NCBI GenBank assembly: GCA_949284545.1
Contig: CASDVX010000122.1
Coordinates: 1-32,762, forward strand
Origin: an uncultured Eubacteriales bacterium
Lineage (GTDB): Bacteria; Bacillota; Clostridia; Oscillospirales; CAJFTT01
DNA length: 32,762 nt
Direction of reading: 5' to 3'
The notes beneath the pieces were generated by a model. That model was not told the origin of the DNA, searched no databases, and saw only the letters and a list, made by a program, of their open reading frames with translations. This document shows positions 25,801 to 32,405 of the stretch, piece after piece (the stretch's first letter is position 1; every line of letters begins with the position of its first letter). Made by a program: the position numbers and the translations under genes.

Positions 25801-27136
25801 CGCCACCGTGGCGGAAAAGACCGCGTACGGCTTTGTGAAGAGATACGCCGAAGAAAGCGGCAAAGTCCTTCACAAAGCGGAGGAGGAGCGCCTGACGTTG
25901 GGAGTCACCGGAGTTAAGCGAACTACGGGGCAGCACCCTGCCGGAATGGTGATAATCCCTCAGGACAAGGAAGTATATGACTTTACGCCGGTACAGTACC
26001 CGGCGGGCGACGTGGGGGCGGATATGCAGACCACGCATTTTGACTTCCATTCCCTCCATGATACGATTTTAAAGCTGGACATACTCGGACACGATGTGCC
26101 TACGCTGTACAAGCACCTTGAAAGCAGCACCGGGGTCAAGATAGACGAGATAGATATGATCGATCCCAAGATCATGAGCATGTTCACATCCCCGGACGTG
26201 CTCGGCGTGACAAAAGAGGATATTGACTGCGAGACCGGTACGCTGGGGATACCTGAGATGGGCACGTCGTTTGTTCGGCAGATGCTGATCGAGTCACAGC
26301 CTAAAAATTTTTCCGACCTTTTACAGATATCGGGCCTTTCCCACGGCACCGACGTCTGGATAGGGAATGCTCAGGAGCTGATAAAGAACGGGACCTGCAC
26401 GATATCTCAGGTCATAGGCACAAGAGACAATATAATGGTGTACCTGATGAAGCAGGGGCTCGATCCAACTATGGCGTTTAAAATCATGGAAATAGTGCGA
26501 AAAGGCAAGGCGCCTGCTCAGCTGACTCAGGAGCATTTCAAAGAGATGAGAGAACACGGCGTTCCCGAGTGGTACATAGACTCATGCATGAAGATAAAAT
26601 ACATGTTCCCGAAGGCCCACGCGGCGGCGTACGTCATTTCCGCGCTGCGCCTCGGGTGGTACAAAATATACAGGCCGCATGAATTTTACGCAACCTTCTA
26701 TACGGTCCGGGGTGAAGATTTCGACATGGAGGTATGCTGCCGGGGAAGAGGGCGTGTAGAGGAAGAAATGCGTGCAATAAAGGCAAAAGGGAACGCGGCG
26801 ACGGCAAAGGACAAAAGTACCCAGTCGTTACTTGAAATAGTGCGGGAGCAGTACGCAAGAGGCATAACATTTCTCCCTCTTGACCTTTACAAGTCGCAGG
26901 CCACGAGCTTTGTGGTCGAAGACGGCAAAATACGGCCTCCGTTTACCGCAGTCAAGGGTCTTGGCGAAGCAGTGGCGCAGGGAATAGTCAAGGCGAGGGA
27001 AGAAGCGGAGTTTACGTCCGAGGAGGACTTTCGTTTCAGGTCCGGAGCGTCAAAAACTCACGTAGAGCAGTTTAGGGAACTTGGGGTATTGGAAATTATA
27101 CCTGAAGAGAGAGAGATCACCCTTTTCAGCTTATAA
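22841..27136 (+). CDS. polC: DNA polymerase III alpha subunit, PolC type
   Basis: The 1431-residue protein is close to the usual PolC length and domain order: an N-terminal domain, an OB-fold near residue 225 (GNVTVWGRVFGLKVRETKDG), a PHP domain from His328 and His330 (ELHMHTSMSALDAM), an inserted DEDDh proofreading exonuclease with Asp420 and Glu422 (CFDTETTGL), and the C-family polymerase core with catalytic Asp955 and Asp957 (APDIDLNFS). A zinc finger (CPSC, CPRC) precedes the core, as in Bacillus PolC. It is the replicative polymerase of low-GC Gram-positives. Start choice is uncertain: ATG 22841 begins the recognisable protein, while TTG 22793 lacks a ribosome binding site. It ends the pyrH-to-polC string. 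Confidence 0.97.
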   Translation: MRKIADIFTNFKASQATARAAETGEIESVSVLKGSKKLCLNIRYEEEIKRELIFTLEKEIEDACGFSGLSISPRFSSELYGIEGVYGVIDHIKHADPAVSGFFDGAVCHLLSGTAVIEIQRSGRDYLCDRDIPREISSLIYEQYGVKVRVEIAENAHAAEASADILKKAEEQTKKELDAGEQETKGENGKKASHGAERIHGALDPVLGSIIRSKPVKLSEVELDSGNVTVWGRVFGLKVRETKDGTKNIITFNITDNTGSNTVKVFREKSECERLLSSVSDGSYVLVRGYTTYDKYDREVNITASHINLTEPDSGRVDTAQEKRVELHMHTSMSALDAMTPAGRLIERAAEWGHRAVAITDHGVVQAFPDAMNMARDLKKKKNIDIKIIYGVEGYLADDTVSAFTGDSNTALDGEIVCFDTETTGLSPAVCRLTEIGAVKIKDGVITKEFNTFVNPEQPIPYKITQLTGITDEMVANAPLEGEALRAFLDFAGDCPLVAHNAGFDMGFICAAAERNGLTADNPYLDTVILSRALYPDFKKYTLDAVTAGLKLKPFNHHRASDDARALAEIVLVEFALLKEKFGITMLNQINATIGNPDVRKQNTSHIIMLVKNAAGLKNLYKLVSYAHVDYFFKHPRTPRTVLQSHREGLIIGSACSEGELFRAVAEGKKDRELLKIASFYDYLEIQPDGNNEYLIREGTVKDVNELHRINKKIVELADRLGKPVVATGDVHFLEPEDAVFRSVLFCGQKYSDYDRQPPLYFKTTDEMLEEFAYLGEETAKRVVVDGPNEIADMTEEILPIPDGTYPPHVDNAEEDLEKITYERAKKIYGDPLPEIVESRLMRELTPIKKYGFAPLYMISQKLVERSNRDGYQVGSRGSVGSSFVATMSGISEVNPLPPHYVCPSCKYLEFRSDVGSGFDLPAKDCPRCGHKLNRDGHDIPFETFLGFNGDKAPDIDLNFSGEYQPTAHRYTIDLFGEKNVYRAGTIATVAEKTAYGFVKRYAEESGKVLHKAEEERLTLGVTGVKRTTGQHPAGMVIIPQDKEVYDFTPVQYPAGDVGADMQTTHFDFHSLHDTILKLDILGHDVPTLYKHLESSTGVKIDEIDMIDPKIMSMFTSPDVLGVTKEDIDCETGTLGIPEMGTSFVRQMLIESQPKNFSDLLQISGLSHGTDVWIGNAQELIKNGTCTISQVIGTRDNIMVYLMKQGLDPTMAFKIMEIVRKGKAPAQLTQEHFKEMREHGVPEWYIDSCMKIKYMFPKAHAAAYVISALRLGWYKIYRPHEFYATFYTVRGEDFDMEVCCRGRGRVEEEMRAIKAKGNAATAKDKSTQSLLEIVREQYARGITFLPLDLYKSQATSFVVEDGKIRPPFTAVKGLGEAVAQGIVKAREEAEFTSEEDFRFRSGASKTHVEQFRELGVLEIIPEEREITLFSL

Positions 27137-27139
27137 ATG

Positions 27140-27168
27140 TTGTAAAACAAAAGCCTTATTGCTATAAT
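27140..27168 (+). promoter_or_regulatory. Promoter of the GMP synthase genes
   Basis: TTGTAA (27140-27145) and a perfect TATAAT (27163-27168) are 17 bases apart, with TGC before the -10 box making an extended -10. The start falls near 27175, leaving a leader of about 30 bases, too short for a purine riboswitch. Confidence 0.85.
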
Positions 27169-27205
27169 TACAGAACAGGTATTTGAATTGATTTGGAGGG
27201 TGGAT

Positions 27206-28741
27206 ATGCAGGAAAAGATACTCGTGCTGGATTTCGGAGGACAATATAACCAGCTCATTGCCCGCCGTGTGCGGGATAACAACGTTTACGCCGAGATTCT
27301 GCCGTATACGACGGACATTGCCGCAATTGCAGCGGGAAATTACAAGGGAATAATACTTACCGGAGGGCCGAACTCCGTTTTTGACCCTCTTTCCCCGCAC
27401 TACTCTGCGGACCTGCTGAAAATGGGCATACCCGTGCTGGGCATATGCTACGGCTGTCAGCTCATGGCGTGGATGACCGGCGGAACGGTTGAAACAGCGC
27501 GTCAGTCGGAATACGGCGGCATAAATATGCGTGTCCGCAAGACAAATTCCACGCTGTTTGAGGGTGTTCCGGAAGAAAGCGTGGTATGGATGAGCCATAC
27601 CGACTACATTTCGTCCCCGCCTGAAGGGTTTGAGGTCACGGCGAGCACCGATGCGTGCCCGACAGCGGCGATGGAGAACAGCCGGCTCAAGCTCTACGCG
27701 GTTCAGTTTCATCCGGAAGTGACCCACAGCGAGTACGGTGGGAAGGTGCTTAAAAACTTCCTTTACGGTATTTGCGGCTGCACCGGCGAATGGCGCATGG
27801 AAGATTTTATAGATAAGTCGGTCACACAGCTCAGGGAGAAGATAGGCAGCAGGAAAGTCATACTCGGGCTGTCGGGAGGGGTGGATTCCTCCGTGGCGGC
27901 AGCTCTCATCAGCCGGGCTGTAGGAAAGCAGCTCACGTGTATCTTTGTGGATCACGGACTTATGCGCAAGGGCGAGGCCGACAGCGTTGAGGAAACGTTT
28001 ACCACCGGCTTTGATTTGAATTTTGTCAGAGTCAACTGTAAAGATCAGTTCCTTCACAGCCTTGCGGGAGTTACCGACCCGGAAGAAAAACGAAAGATAA
28101 TCGGGAGGGAGTTTTACCGTATCTTCTGGGACCAGATACGCGGCGAAGGTGACAGCGGATTCTTTGCCCAAGGGACAATTTATCCTGATTGCATTGAGTC
28201 CGGCAAAGGCAGCGCAGACACCATCAAAACGCATCACAACAGGGTGAACATCCCGGACGACGTTGTATTTGAAGGGGTAATAGAGCCGCTGTCGGAACTT
28301 TTCAAGGACGAAGTGAGGAAAGTCGGAGAGATGCTGGGACTGCCCACAGAACTTATCTGGCGTCAGCCGTTCCCCGGGCCGGGGCTCGGCGTGCGGATAA
28401 TCGGAGAGGTGACCGAGGAAAAAATTAACGTCCTGCAGGACGCTGATTGGGTTCTGCGTGACGAGATGGGGAAAAACGGATACGAAAAGCAGCTGTCGCA
28501 GTTCTTCTGTGTACTTCCCGATGTAAGAACGGTGGGGGTAATGGGGGATCACCGGACGTATGAACATCTGATAGCCATACGTGCCGTGACTACCGACGAC
28601 TTTATGACTGCTCAGTGGGCGAAGATACCGTATGATATCCTTGCAAGAGTCAGCAGCCGTATTACCAACGAAGTAAAGCAGGTCAACCGGGTGGTGTATG
28701 ACATTACCACAAAACCGCCGGCAACGGTGGAATGGCTGTAA
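27206..28741 (+). CDS. guaA: GMP synthase, glutamine-hydrolysing, complete
   Basis: The 511-residue enzyme contains the full set: a class I glutaminase with catalytic Cys81 (GICYGC), His169 and Glu171 (FHPEVTH), an ATP-pyrophosphatase with the P-loop SGGVDSS at 223-229, and the C-terminal dimerisation domain (RQPFPGPGLGVRIIGE, ending PPATVEWL). It turns XMP into GMP with glutamine as ammonia donor. ATG 27206 follows GGAGGG at six bases. It is followed 24 bases later by a second GMP synthase gene that lacks the glutaminase, so the two are probably cotranscribed. Confidence 0.96.
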   Translation: MQEKILVLDFGGQYNQLIARRVRDNNVYAEILPYTTDIAAIAAGNYKGIILTGGPNSVFDPLSPHYSADLLKMGIPVLGICYGCQLMAWMTGGTVETARQSEYGGINMRVRKTNSTLFEGVPEESVVWMSHTDYISSPPEGFEVTASTDACPTAAMENSRLKLYAVQFHPEVTHSEYGGKVLKNFLYGICGCTGEWRMEDFIDKSVTQLREKIGSRKVILGLSGGVDSSVAAALISRAVGKQLTCIFVDHGLMRKGEADSVEETFTTGFDLNFVRVNCKDQFLHSLAGVTDPEEKRKIIGREFYRIFWDQIRGEGDSGFFAQGTIYPDCIESGKGSADTIKTHHNRVNIPDDVVFEGVIEPLSELFKDEVRKVGEMLGLPTELIWRQPFPGPGLGVRIIGEVTEEKINVLQDADWVLRDEMGKNGYEKQLSQFFCVLPDVRTVGVMGDHRTYEHLIAIRAVTTDDFMTAQWAKIPYDILARVSSRITNEVKQVNRVVYDITTKPPATVEWL

Positions 28742-28765
28742 ACTAATTTGAACAGGAGGAGTAAT

Positions 28766-29746
28766 ATGCAAACCGACAAACGACCCGAAACCATGCAGCG
28801 CATCAATACTGCAGAACTCGCCCAAGATTTCATTCAGACTCAGATACAGGAAATACGCGCCAGAGTACAGGACAAAAAGGTGCTGCTCGCTTTGTCGGGC
28901 GGGGTGGATTCTTCAGTGGTTGCCGCGCTTCTGATTAAGGCCATAGGAAAGCAGCTGGTGTGCGTTCACGTAAACCACGGCCTCATGCGCAAGGGCGAAA
29001 GCGAACAGGTGATCGATGTTTTCGGCAAAAGTCTTGACGCCAACCTCATTTACGTAGACGCGACCGACCGCTTTCTCAGTTTGCTTGCAGGAGTGAGTGA
29101 TCCGGAGAAAAAGCGCAAGATCATAGGCGGAGAATTTATAAAGGTTTTTGCCGAAGAAGCGGCTAAGCTGGAGGGGATATCGTTCCTTGCCCAGGGAACC
29201 ATTTATCCGGATATTCTCGAATCCGACGGCGTAAAGGCGCACCACAATGTCGGCGGTCTCCCGGAGGATTTGAATTTTGAGCTGGTGGAGCCGATAAAGT
29301 TGCTGTTCAAAGACGAGGTGCGCGTAGTCGGGGAAGCGCTGGGACTGCCGCACGGTATGGTATACCGTCAGCCGTTTCCGGGTCCGGGTCTGGGAGTACG
29401 CTGCCTTGGCGCCATAACCAGGGACAGACTTGAGGCACTGCGCGAGGCGGACGCCATCCTCCGGGAGGAATTTGACAAAAACGGGCTTGCAGGTAAGGTA
29501 TGGCAATACTTTATTGTCGTGCCCGACATGAAGAGTACGGGCGTGAAAGACGGCAAACGGTATGAAGGCTGGCCGGCCATAATTCGAGCGGTTAACACCA
29601 CCGATGCGATGACTGCTACCATTGAGGAGATCCCTTATTCTCTTTTGCACCGGATCACCGACAGGATCACAGGCGAGGTGCCCGGAATAAATCGAGTACT
29701 GTTGGATCTTACCCCAAAACCGGTCGGAACAATAGAGTGGGAGTGA
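28766..29746 (+). CDS. Second GMP synthase, ATP-pyrophosphatase and dimerisation domains only
   Basis: The 326-residue protein starts directly in the synthetase half: P-loop SGGVDSS at 44-50, then LMRKGESEQV, AQGTIYPDILESDGVKAHHN, RQPFPGPGLGVRCLGA and the canonical ending KPVGTIEWE. It has no glutaminase domain, like the archaeal GuaAb subunit. ATG 28766 follows AGGAGGAG at ideal distance, so this is a real gene with its own start, not a remnant. It is only moderately similar to the adjacent complete copy, so it is not a recent duplicate. It may use free ammonia, borrow a glutaminase, or act on another nucleotide. Its 3' end lies at the edge of the mobile element. Confidence 0.9.
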   Translation: MQTDKRPETMQRINTAELAQDFIQTQIQEIRARVQDKKVLLALSGGVDSSVVAALLIKAIGKQLVCVHVNHGLMRKGESEQVIDVFGKSLDANLIYVDATDRFLSLLAGVSDPEKKRKIIGGEFIKVFAEEAAKLEGISFLAQGTIYPDILESDGVKAHHNVGGLPEDLNFELVEPIKLLFKDEVRVVGEALGLPHGMVYRQPFPGPGLGVRCLGAITRDRLEALREADAILREEFDKNGLAGKVWQYFIVVPDMKSTGVKDGKRYEGWPAIIRAVNTTDAMTATIEEIPYSLLHRITDRITGEVPGINRVLLDLTPKPVGTIEWE

Positions 29747-29757
29747 TTTCACGCCCT

Positions 29758-29786
29758 CGAAAAAGCCCGTAAATAAAGGCTTTTCG
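29758..29786 (+). terminator. Weak terminator-like hairpin after the GMP synthase genes
   Basis: CGAAAAAGCC (29758-29767) pairs with GGCTTTTCG (29778-29786) with one bulged A, followed by CCGCTTTG rather than a T run. It could end the GMP synthase transcript or be part of the attachment core. Confidence 0.45.
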
Positions 29787-29804
29787 CCGCTTTGAAGCCC
29801 TTAG

Positions 29805-29823
29805 TGGCAACAGAATGGCAACA
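29805..29823. repeat. Paired direct repeat, candidate integrase arm-type sites
   Basis: TGGCAACA occurs at 29805-29812 and 29816-29823, an 11-base period (one helical turn), between the GMP synthase end and the element's first gene. The integrase has an N-terminal arm-binding domain, which recognises such short repeats in attachment sites. The assignment is inference. Confidence 0.5.
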
Positions 29824-29849
29824 TTATTTGAATTATCTCAAGAATAAGC

Positions 29850-29888
29850 AAAGAGCTATCTGATTTAGAAAGTCAGATAGCTCTTTTT
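29850..29888. terminator. Strong terminator at the element's left end
   Basis: Fourteen-base perfect arms (29850-29863 and 29873-29886) enclose a nine-base loop, with T5 reaching 29888 on the plus strand. It would stop host transcription entering the element, and it also lies just after the XRE gene on the minus strand, though the T run there is poorer. Confidence 0.85.
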
Positions 29889-29899
29889 GTTTTGCTCTT

Positions 29900-30373
29900 T
29901 TATGCATTATCCGTTTTTGTGTTTATCGCTTTTTCCTGCGGATATGTATAACGCCAATGGTCGTATTCCTCTTTAGTGATTTCTCCGTTTTTGAGTTTCT
30001 CGGCTTGCTCCTGCCAAGCGGAGAACATCTCAAACATAGATATGTAATTTGTTCCCATTCCCTTATCAAGGCGGATACAGAGTTCCCCGTCAAGTTTGTC
30101 AATGCGCAGACCGTACAAGTCCTCCATAGCAAACAGCGTGTGCATAAGCCCGTTGTAGCTGTCAATGTCGGGAATAGTCAATGCGCTTGCAGATACGCCG
30201 AACACTTCTGCAAGTTTATTTGTTAAATCGGCTTTCGGAGTTCTCGAGCCTGATTCATACTGAGCCATACGAATATCAGCAGTTTTTTCAGGAAAACCGA
30301 CCTGAATACCGAGATATTTTTGAGTCATTCCTCTTAAATTTCTGAAAAAACGAATTCTCTCGCCGATTGCCAT
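29900..30373 (-). CDS. XRE-family helix-turn-helix regulator of the element
   Basis: The 157-residue protein has an N-terminal helix-turn-helix of the Cro/CI type in residues 1-65 (GERIRFFRNLRGMTQKYLGIQVGF, then YESGSRTPKADLTNKLAEVFGVS). The C-terminal part has no known domain but contains a KNGEITKEEYDHWR motif often seen in regulators of these elements. ATG 30373 lies ten bases after AAAGGAG; a GTG three codons earlier is too close. Its promoter overlaps a paired operator, so it probably represses itself and the divergent excisionase-integrase promoter. It keeps the element quiet in the integrated state. Confidence 0.85.
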   Translation of the reverse strand: MAIGERIRFFRNLRGMTQKYLGIQVGFPEKTADIRMAQYESGSRTPKADLTNKLAEVFGVSASALTIPDIDSYNGLMHTLFAMEDLYGLRIDKLDGELCIRLDKGMGTNYISMFEMFSAWQEQAEKLKNGEITKEEYDHWRYTYPQEKAINTKTDNA

Positions 30374-30404
30374 AGAGATCACGCTCCTTTTTTGTACCGC
30401 ATTT

Positions 30405-30434
30405 AGTATAGCATATAAATTTAATATATGTCAA
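30405..30434 (-). promoter_or_regulatory. Promoter of the XRE regulator
   Basis: On the minus strand TTGACA (30434-30429) and TATACT (30410-30405) are 18 bases apart, giving a start near 30398. The spacer holds one copy of the AT-rich operator repeat, fitting autorepression. Confidence 0.85.
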
Positions 30435-30461
30435 TATAACCATAGCAAATAAATTTAATAT
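30415..30461. repeat. Two operator-like direct repeats between divergent promoters
   Basis: ATAAATTTAATAT is present at 30415-30427 and again at 30449-30461, 34 bases apart (about three helical turns). Each copy contains the palindrome TAAATTTA. One lies inside the XRE promoter and the other between the two promoters, which fits binding by a dimeric XRE repressor. Confidence 0.7.
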
Positions 30462-30476
30462 TTTCTTGAAAACCAC

Positions 30477-30505
30477 TTGACTTAACGGAAAACAGTTAGT
30501 ATAAT
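30477..30505 (+). promoter_or_regulatory. Promoter of excisionase and integrase genes
   Basis: TTGACT (30477-30482) and a perfect TATAAT (30500-30505) are 17 bases apart. Transcription should begin near 30512, leaving about 147 bases of leader. Confidence 0.88.
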
Positions 30506-30511
30506 ATAGAT

Positions 30512-30658
30512 GCAGGCTTAAACAAATAAGCTATTGTTTGAGTGCGGTGCCTGTCGCACATCACAGTAATGGGGTGTCCGCCCGGGAGAATCGGATGGCG
30601 GTCAGAAAGGATTCCGACACTAAAGAAATTTAATCTATCCAATTGAAAGGAGATTTAT
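30512..30658 (+). promoter_or_regulatory. Structured leader of the excisionase-integrase transcript
   Basis: The leader is GC-richer than its surroundings and full of complementary segments: GCTTA/TAAGC around 30516-30531 competing with AAACAA/TTGTTT, GTGCG (30542-30546) with CGCAC (30555-30559), GTGTC (30574-30578) with GACAC (30616-30620), CCGCC (30578-30582) with GGCGG (30597-30601), and GAATC (30588-30592) with GATTC (30610-30614). Some of these exclude each other. I match it to no known riboswitch; it may be an attenuator or a binding site for an RNA. Confidence 0.45.
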
Positions 30659-30880
30659 ATGGCAAGCACAACCTTTATGCGAGTGGAAGAAGTCGCAGAA
30701 GAATTAGGCGTATCGAAATCATATGCCTATAAAATTGTACAGAAGTTAAATGCCGAATTGAAATCGCAGGGATTTCTTACGATTTCAGGGCGAGTAAATA
30801 AGCAATATTTTTTAGAGCGAATCTGTTATGGCTCAAAAAAAGAAAGAGAGGGATTAAATAATGGCGGTTTACAAAGATGA
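30659..30880 (+). CDS. Excisionase-like helix-turn-helix protein
   Basis: The 73-residue protein opens with RVEEVAEELGVSKSYAYKIVQKLNAEL, a winged-helix DNA-binding pattern seen in excisionase-like proteins of Firmicutes integrative elements, and ends with a basic tail. It would direct the integrase toward excision. AAAGGAGA lies six bases before the ATG. It overlaps the integrase start by 20 bases, so the two are translated from one message. Confidence 0.8.
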   Translation: MASTTFMRVEEVAEELGVSKSYAYKIVQKLNAELKSQGFLTISGRVNKQYFLERICYGSKKEREGLNNGGLQR

Positions 30881-31934
30881 AAAGACAAACACTTGGCGTG
30901 TGCTTTACCGCTACACAGATTGGAACGGAGAGCGAAAACAAACGCAGAAGCGTGGATTTAAAACCAAGCGTGAAGCACAGGCTTGGGAGCGTGAGCAGCT
31001 TAACAAGTTGGGCGGTGACTTGGATATGAGTTTCAAGAGCTTTGTGGAACATTACACCGCAGATATGCAGAGCCGCATTAAGGAAAACACTTGGGCAACG
31101 AAGGAGCATATTATTCAGACAAAACTCATTCCCTATTTCGGGAAGCTGAAGATGTGCAACATCACCGCACAGCAAATTATCACTTGGCAAAACGAACTCA
31201 TCAATCATAAAGACGAGAACGGAAAGCAGTATTCGCCTGTATATCTGAAAACCATTCACAATCAGCTATCAGCGATATTCAATCACGCTGTCAGGTATTA
31301 CAACCTAAAAGAAAATCCCTGCAAGAAGTCAGGCAGTATGGGTAAAAAGAAAAACCGTGAAATGCTCTTTTGGACGAAAGAAGAATATCTGAAATTTGCA
31401 GATGTGATGATGGACAAACCCATTTCCTTTTACGCCTTTGAAATGCTCTACTGGTGCGGTATTCGTGAGGGCGAATTGTTGGCTCTTACGCCTGCGGATT
31501 TTGATTTTGAAAAGCGGACGGTGACAATCAACAAATCGTTTCAGCACCTAAATGGCAGGGATATTATCACCACGCCGAAAACAGAAAAGAGCAACCGCAC
31601 CATTCAGCTACCAAAATTCCTCTGCGATGAAATACAGGACTATTTGAAAATGCTTTATGATGTGGGGCTGGAGGACAGAATGTTTCCTGTTACCAAAAGC
31701 TATCTGCACCGAGAAATGGATAGAGGCTCAAAAGTTTCAGGTGTAAAACGAATTAGAATACACGACATTCGACACAGCCATGTGAGTCACTTAATTGATT
31801 TAGGCTTTTCGGCAACTGCTATTGCCGATCGTGTGGGACACGAGAGTATAGATATAACCTATAACTACGCTCATCTATTTCCGTCAAAGCAGGCTGAAAT
31901 GGCGGACAAGTTAGATATGGAAAGAGGAGAATAA
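30861..31934 (+). CDS. int: Tyrosine recombinase, site-specific integrase
   Basis: The 357-residue protein has an N-terminal arm-binding domain (WRVLYRYTDWNGERKQTQKRGF), a SAM-like core-binding domain (residues 60-160) and a catalytic domain with Arg202 (GIREGELLAL), His301 and Arg304 (HDIRH), His327 (VGHES) and the nucleophile Tyr336 (NYAHLF). All catalytic residues are present, so it should be active. It resembles integrases of Tn916/Tn1549-type and phage elements of Clostridia. It probably recombines at the 3' end of the GMP synthase gene on its left. Confidence 0.95.
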   Translation: MAVYKDEKTNTWRVLYRYTDWNGERKQTQKRGFKTKREAQAWEREQLNKLGGDLDMSFKSFVEHYTADMQSRIKENTWATKEHIIQTKLIPYFGKLKMCNITAQQIITWQNELINHKDENGKQYSPVYLKTIHNQLSAIFNHAVRYYNLKENPCKKSGSMGKKKNREMLFWTKEEYLKFADVMMDKPISFYAFEMLYWCGIREGELLALTPADFDFEKRTVTINKSFQHLNGRDIITTPKTEKSNRTIQLPKFLCDEIQDYLKMLYDVGLEDRMFPVTKSYLHREMDRGSKVSGVKRIRIHDIRHSHVSHLIDLGFSATAIADRVGHESIDITYNYAHLFPSKQAEMADKLDMERGE

Positions 31935-31935
31935 A

Positions 31936-32262
31936 ATGTCGGCAAAAAATGTGGACAGACACAACCGTTTTAGAAATATTACAGTCGGGTTTCGAGTATC
32001 ACTCGAAGAAAACGAACAAATCAATACAGCGGTCAGACTTTCAGGACTTCCAAAACAGGAATACTGTTACCGCCGCTGTCTTAACCGTGATGTAGTGGTG
32101 CAGGGCAATCCAAGAGTATATAAGGCGCTCCGCAATGAACTTACTGCTGTTTTGGACGAACTGAAACGTATTGAGGCGGGCAATGGTGTTGATGAGGAAT
32201 TGCTCGATAACATCGAACTTATCACAGAGATTTTATATGGATTAAAGGGGGAAAGTGAATGA
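31936..32262 (+). CDS. MobC-like relaxosome accessory protein
   Basis: The 108-residue protein has a ribbon-helix-helix start (NRFRNITVGFRVSLEENEQINTAVRLSGLPKQEYCYRRCLNRDV) followed by helices, like the MobC-type proteins carried by mobilisable elements. MobC opens DNA around oriT for the relaxase. It begins one base after the integrase stop with GGAGA nearby. No relaxase gene is inside the window; if one lies to the right, this is a mobilisable element. A role as a plain DNA-binding regulator is the alternative. Confidence 0.65.
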   Translation: MSAKNVDRHNRFRNITVGFRVSLEENEQINTAVRLSGLPKQEYCYRRCLNRDVVVQGNPRVYKALRNELTAVLDELKRIEAGNGVDEELLDNIELITEILYGLKGESE

Positions 32263-32405
32263 GCAAACAAAAAGAAATGACCGCCCTTTGCTCATCTGTT
32301 GGCGCAGATGAAAGGCAGTCACTCAATGTATCTGCTAATAGTATAACCGCATATCACTCAAAAATCAACACTTTTGTTTTGAAAGGCGGTGGTATGAATG
32401 GCTGA
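32259..32405 (+). CDS. Small ORF of the element, 48 residues
   Basis: The ORF begins at ATG 32259, overlapping the MobC-like stop as ATGA, with AAGGGGG nine bases upstream. Its stop overlaps the start of the AAA ATPase gene by eight bases. The 48 residues are polar, Ser/Asn-rich and without a recognised domain. The tight packing on both sides suggests it is translated, if only to couple its neighbours. Confidence 0.5.
   Translation: MSKQKEMTALCSSVGADERQSLNVSANSITAYHSKINTFVLKGGGMNG

Noticed and set aside
27137-27205. Purine riboswitch before guaA
   Set aside because: The leader predicted from the promoter is only about 30 bases and lacks the aptamer core.
27131-28825. 564-codon open frame on the minus strand over guaA
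   Set aside because: It lies opposite a clearly conserved gene, has no plausible domain or ribosome binding site, and is a codon-bias shadow.
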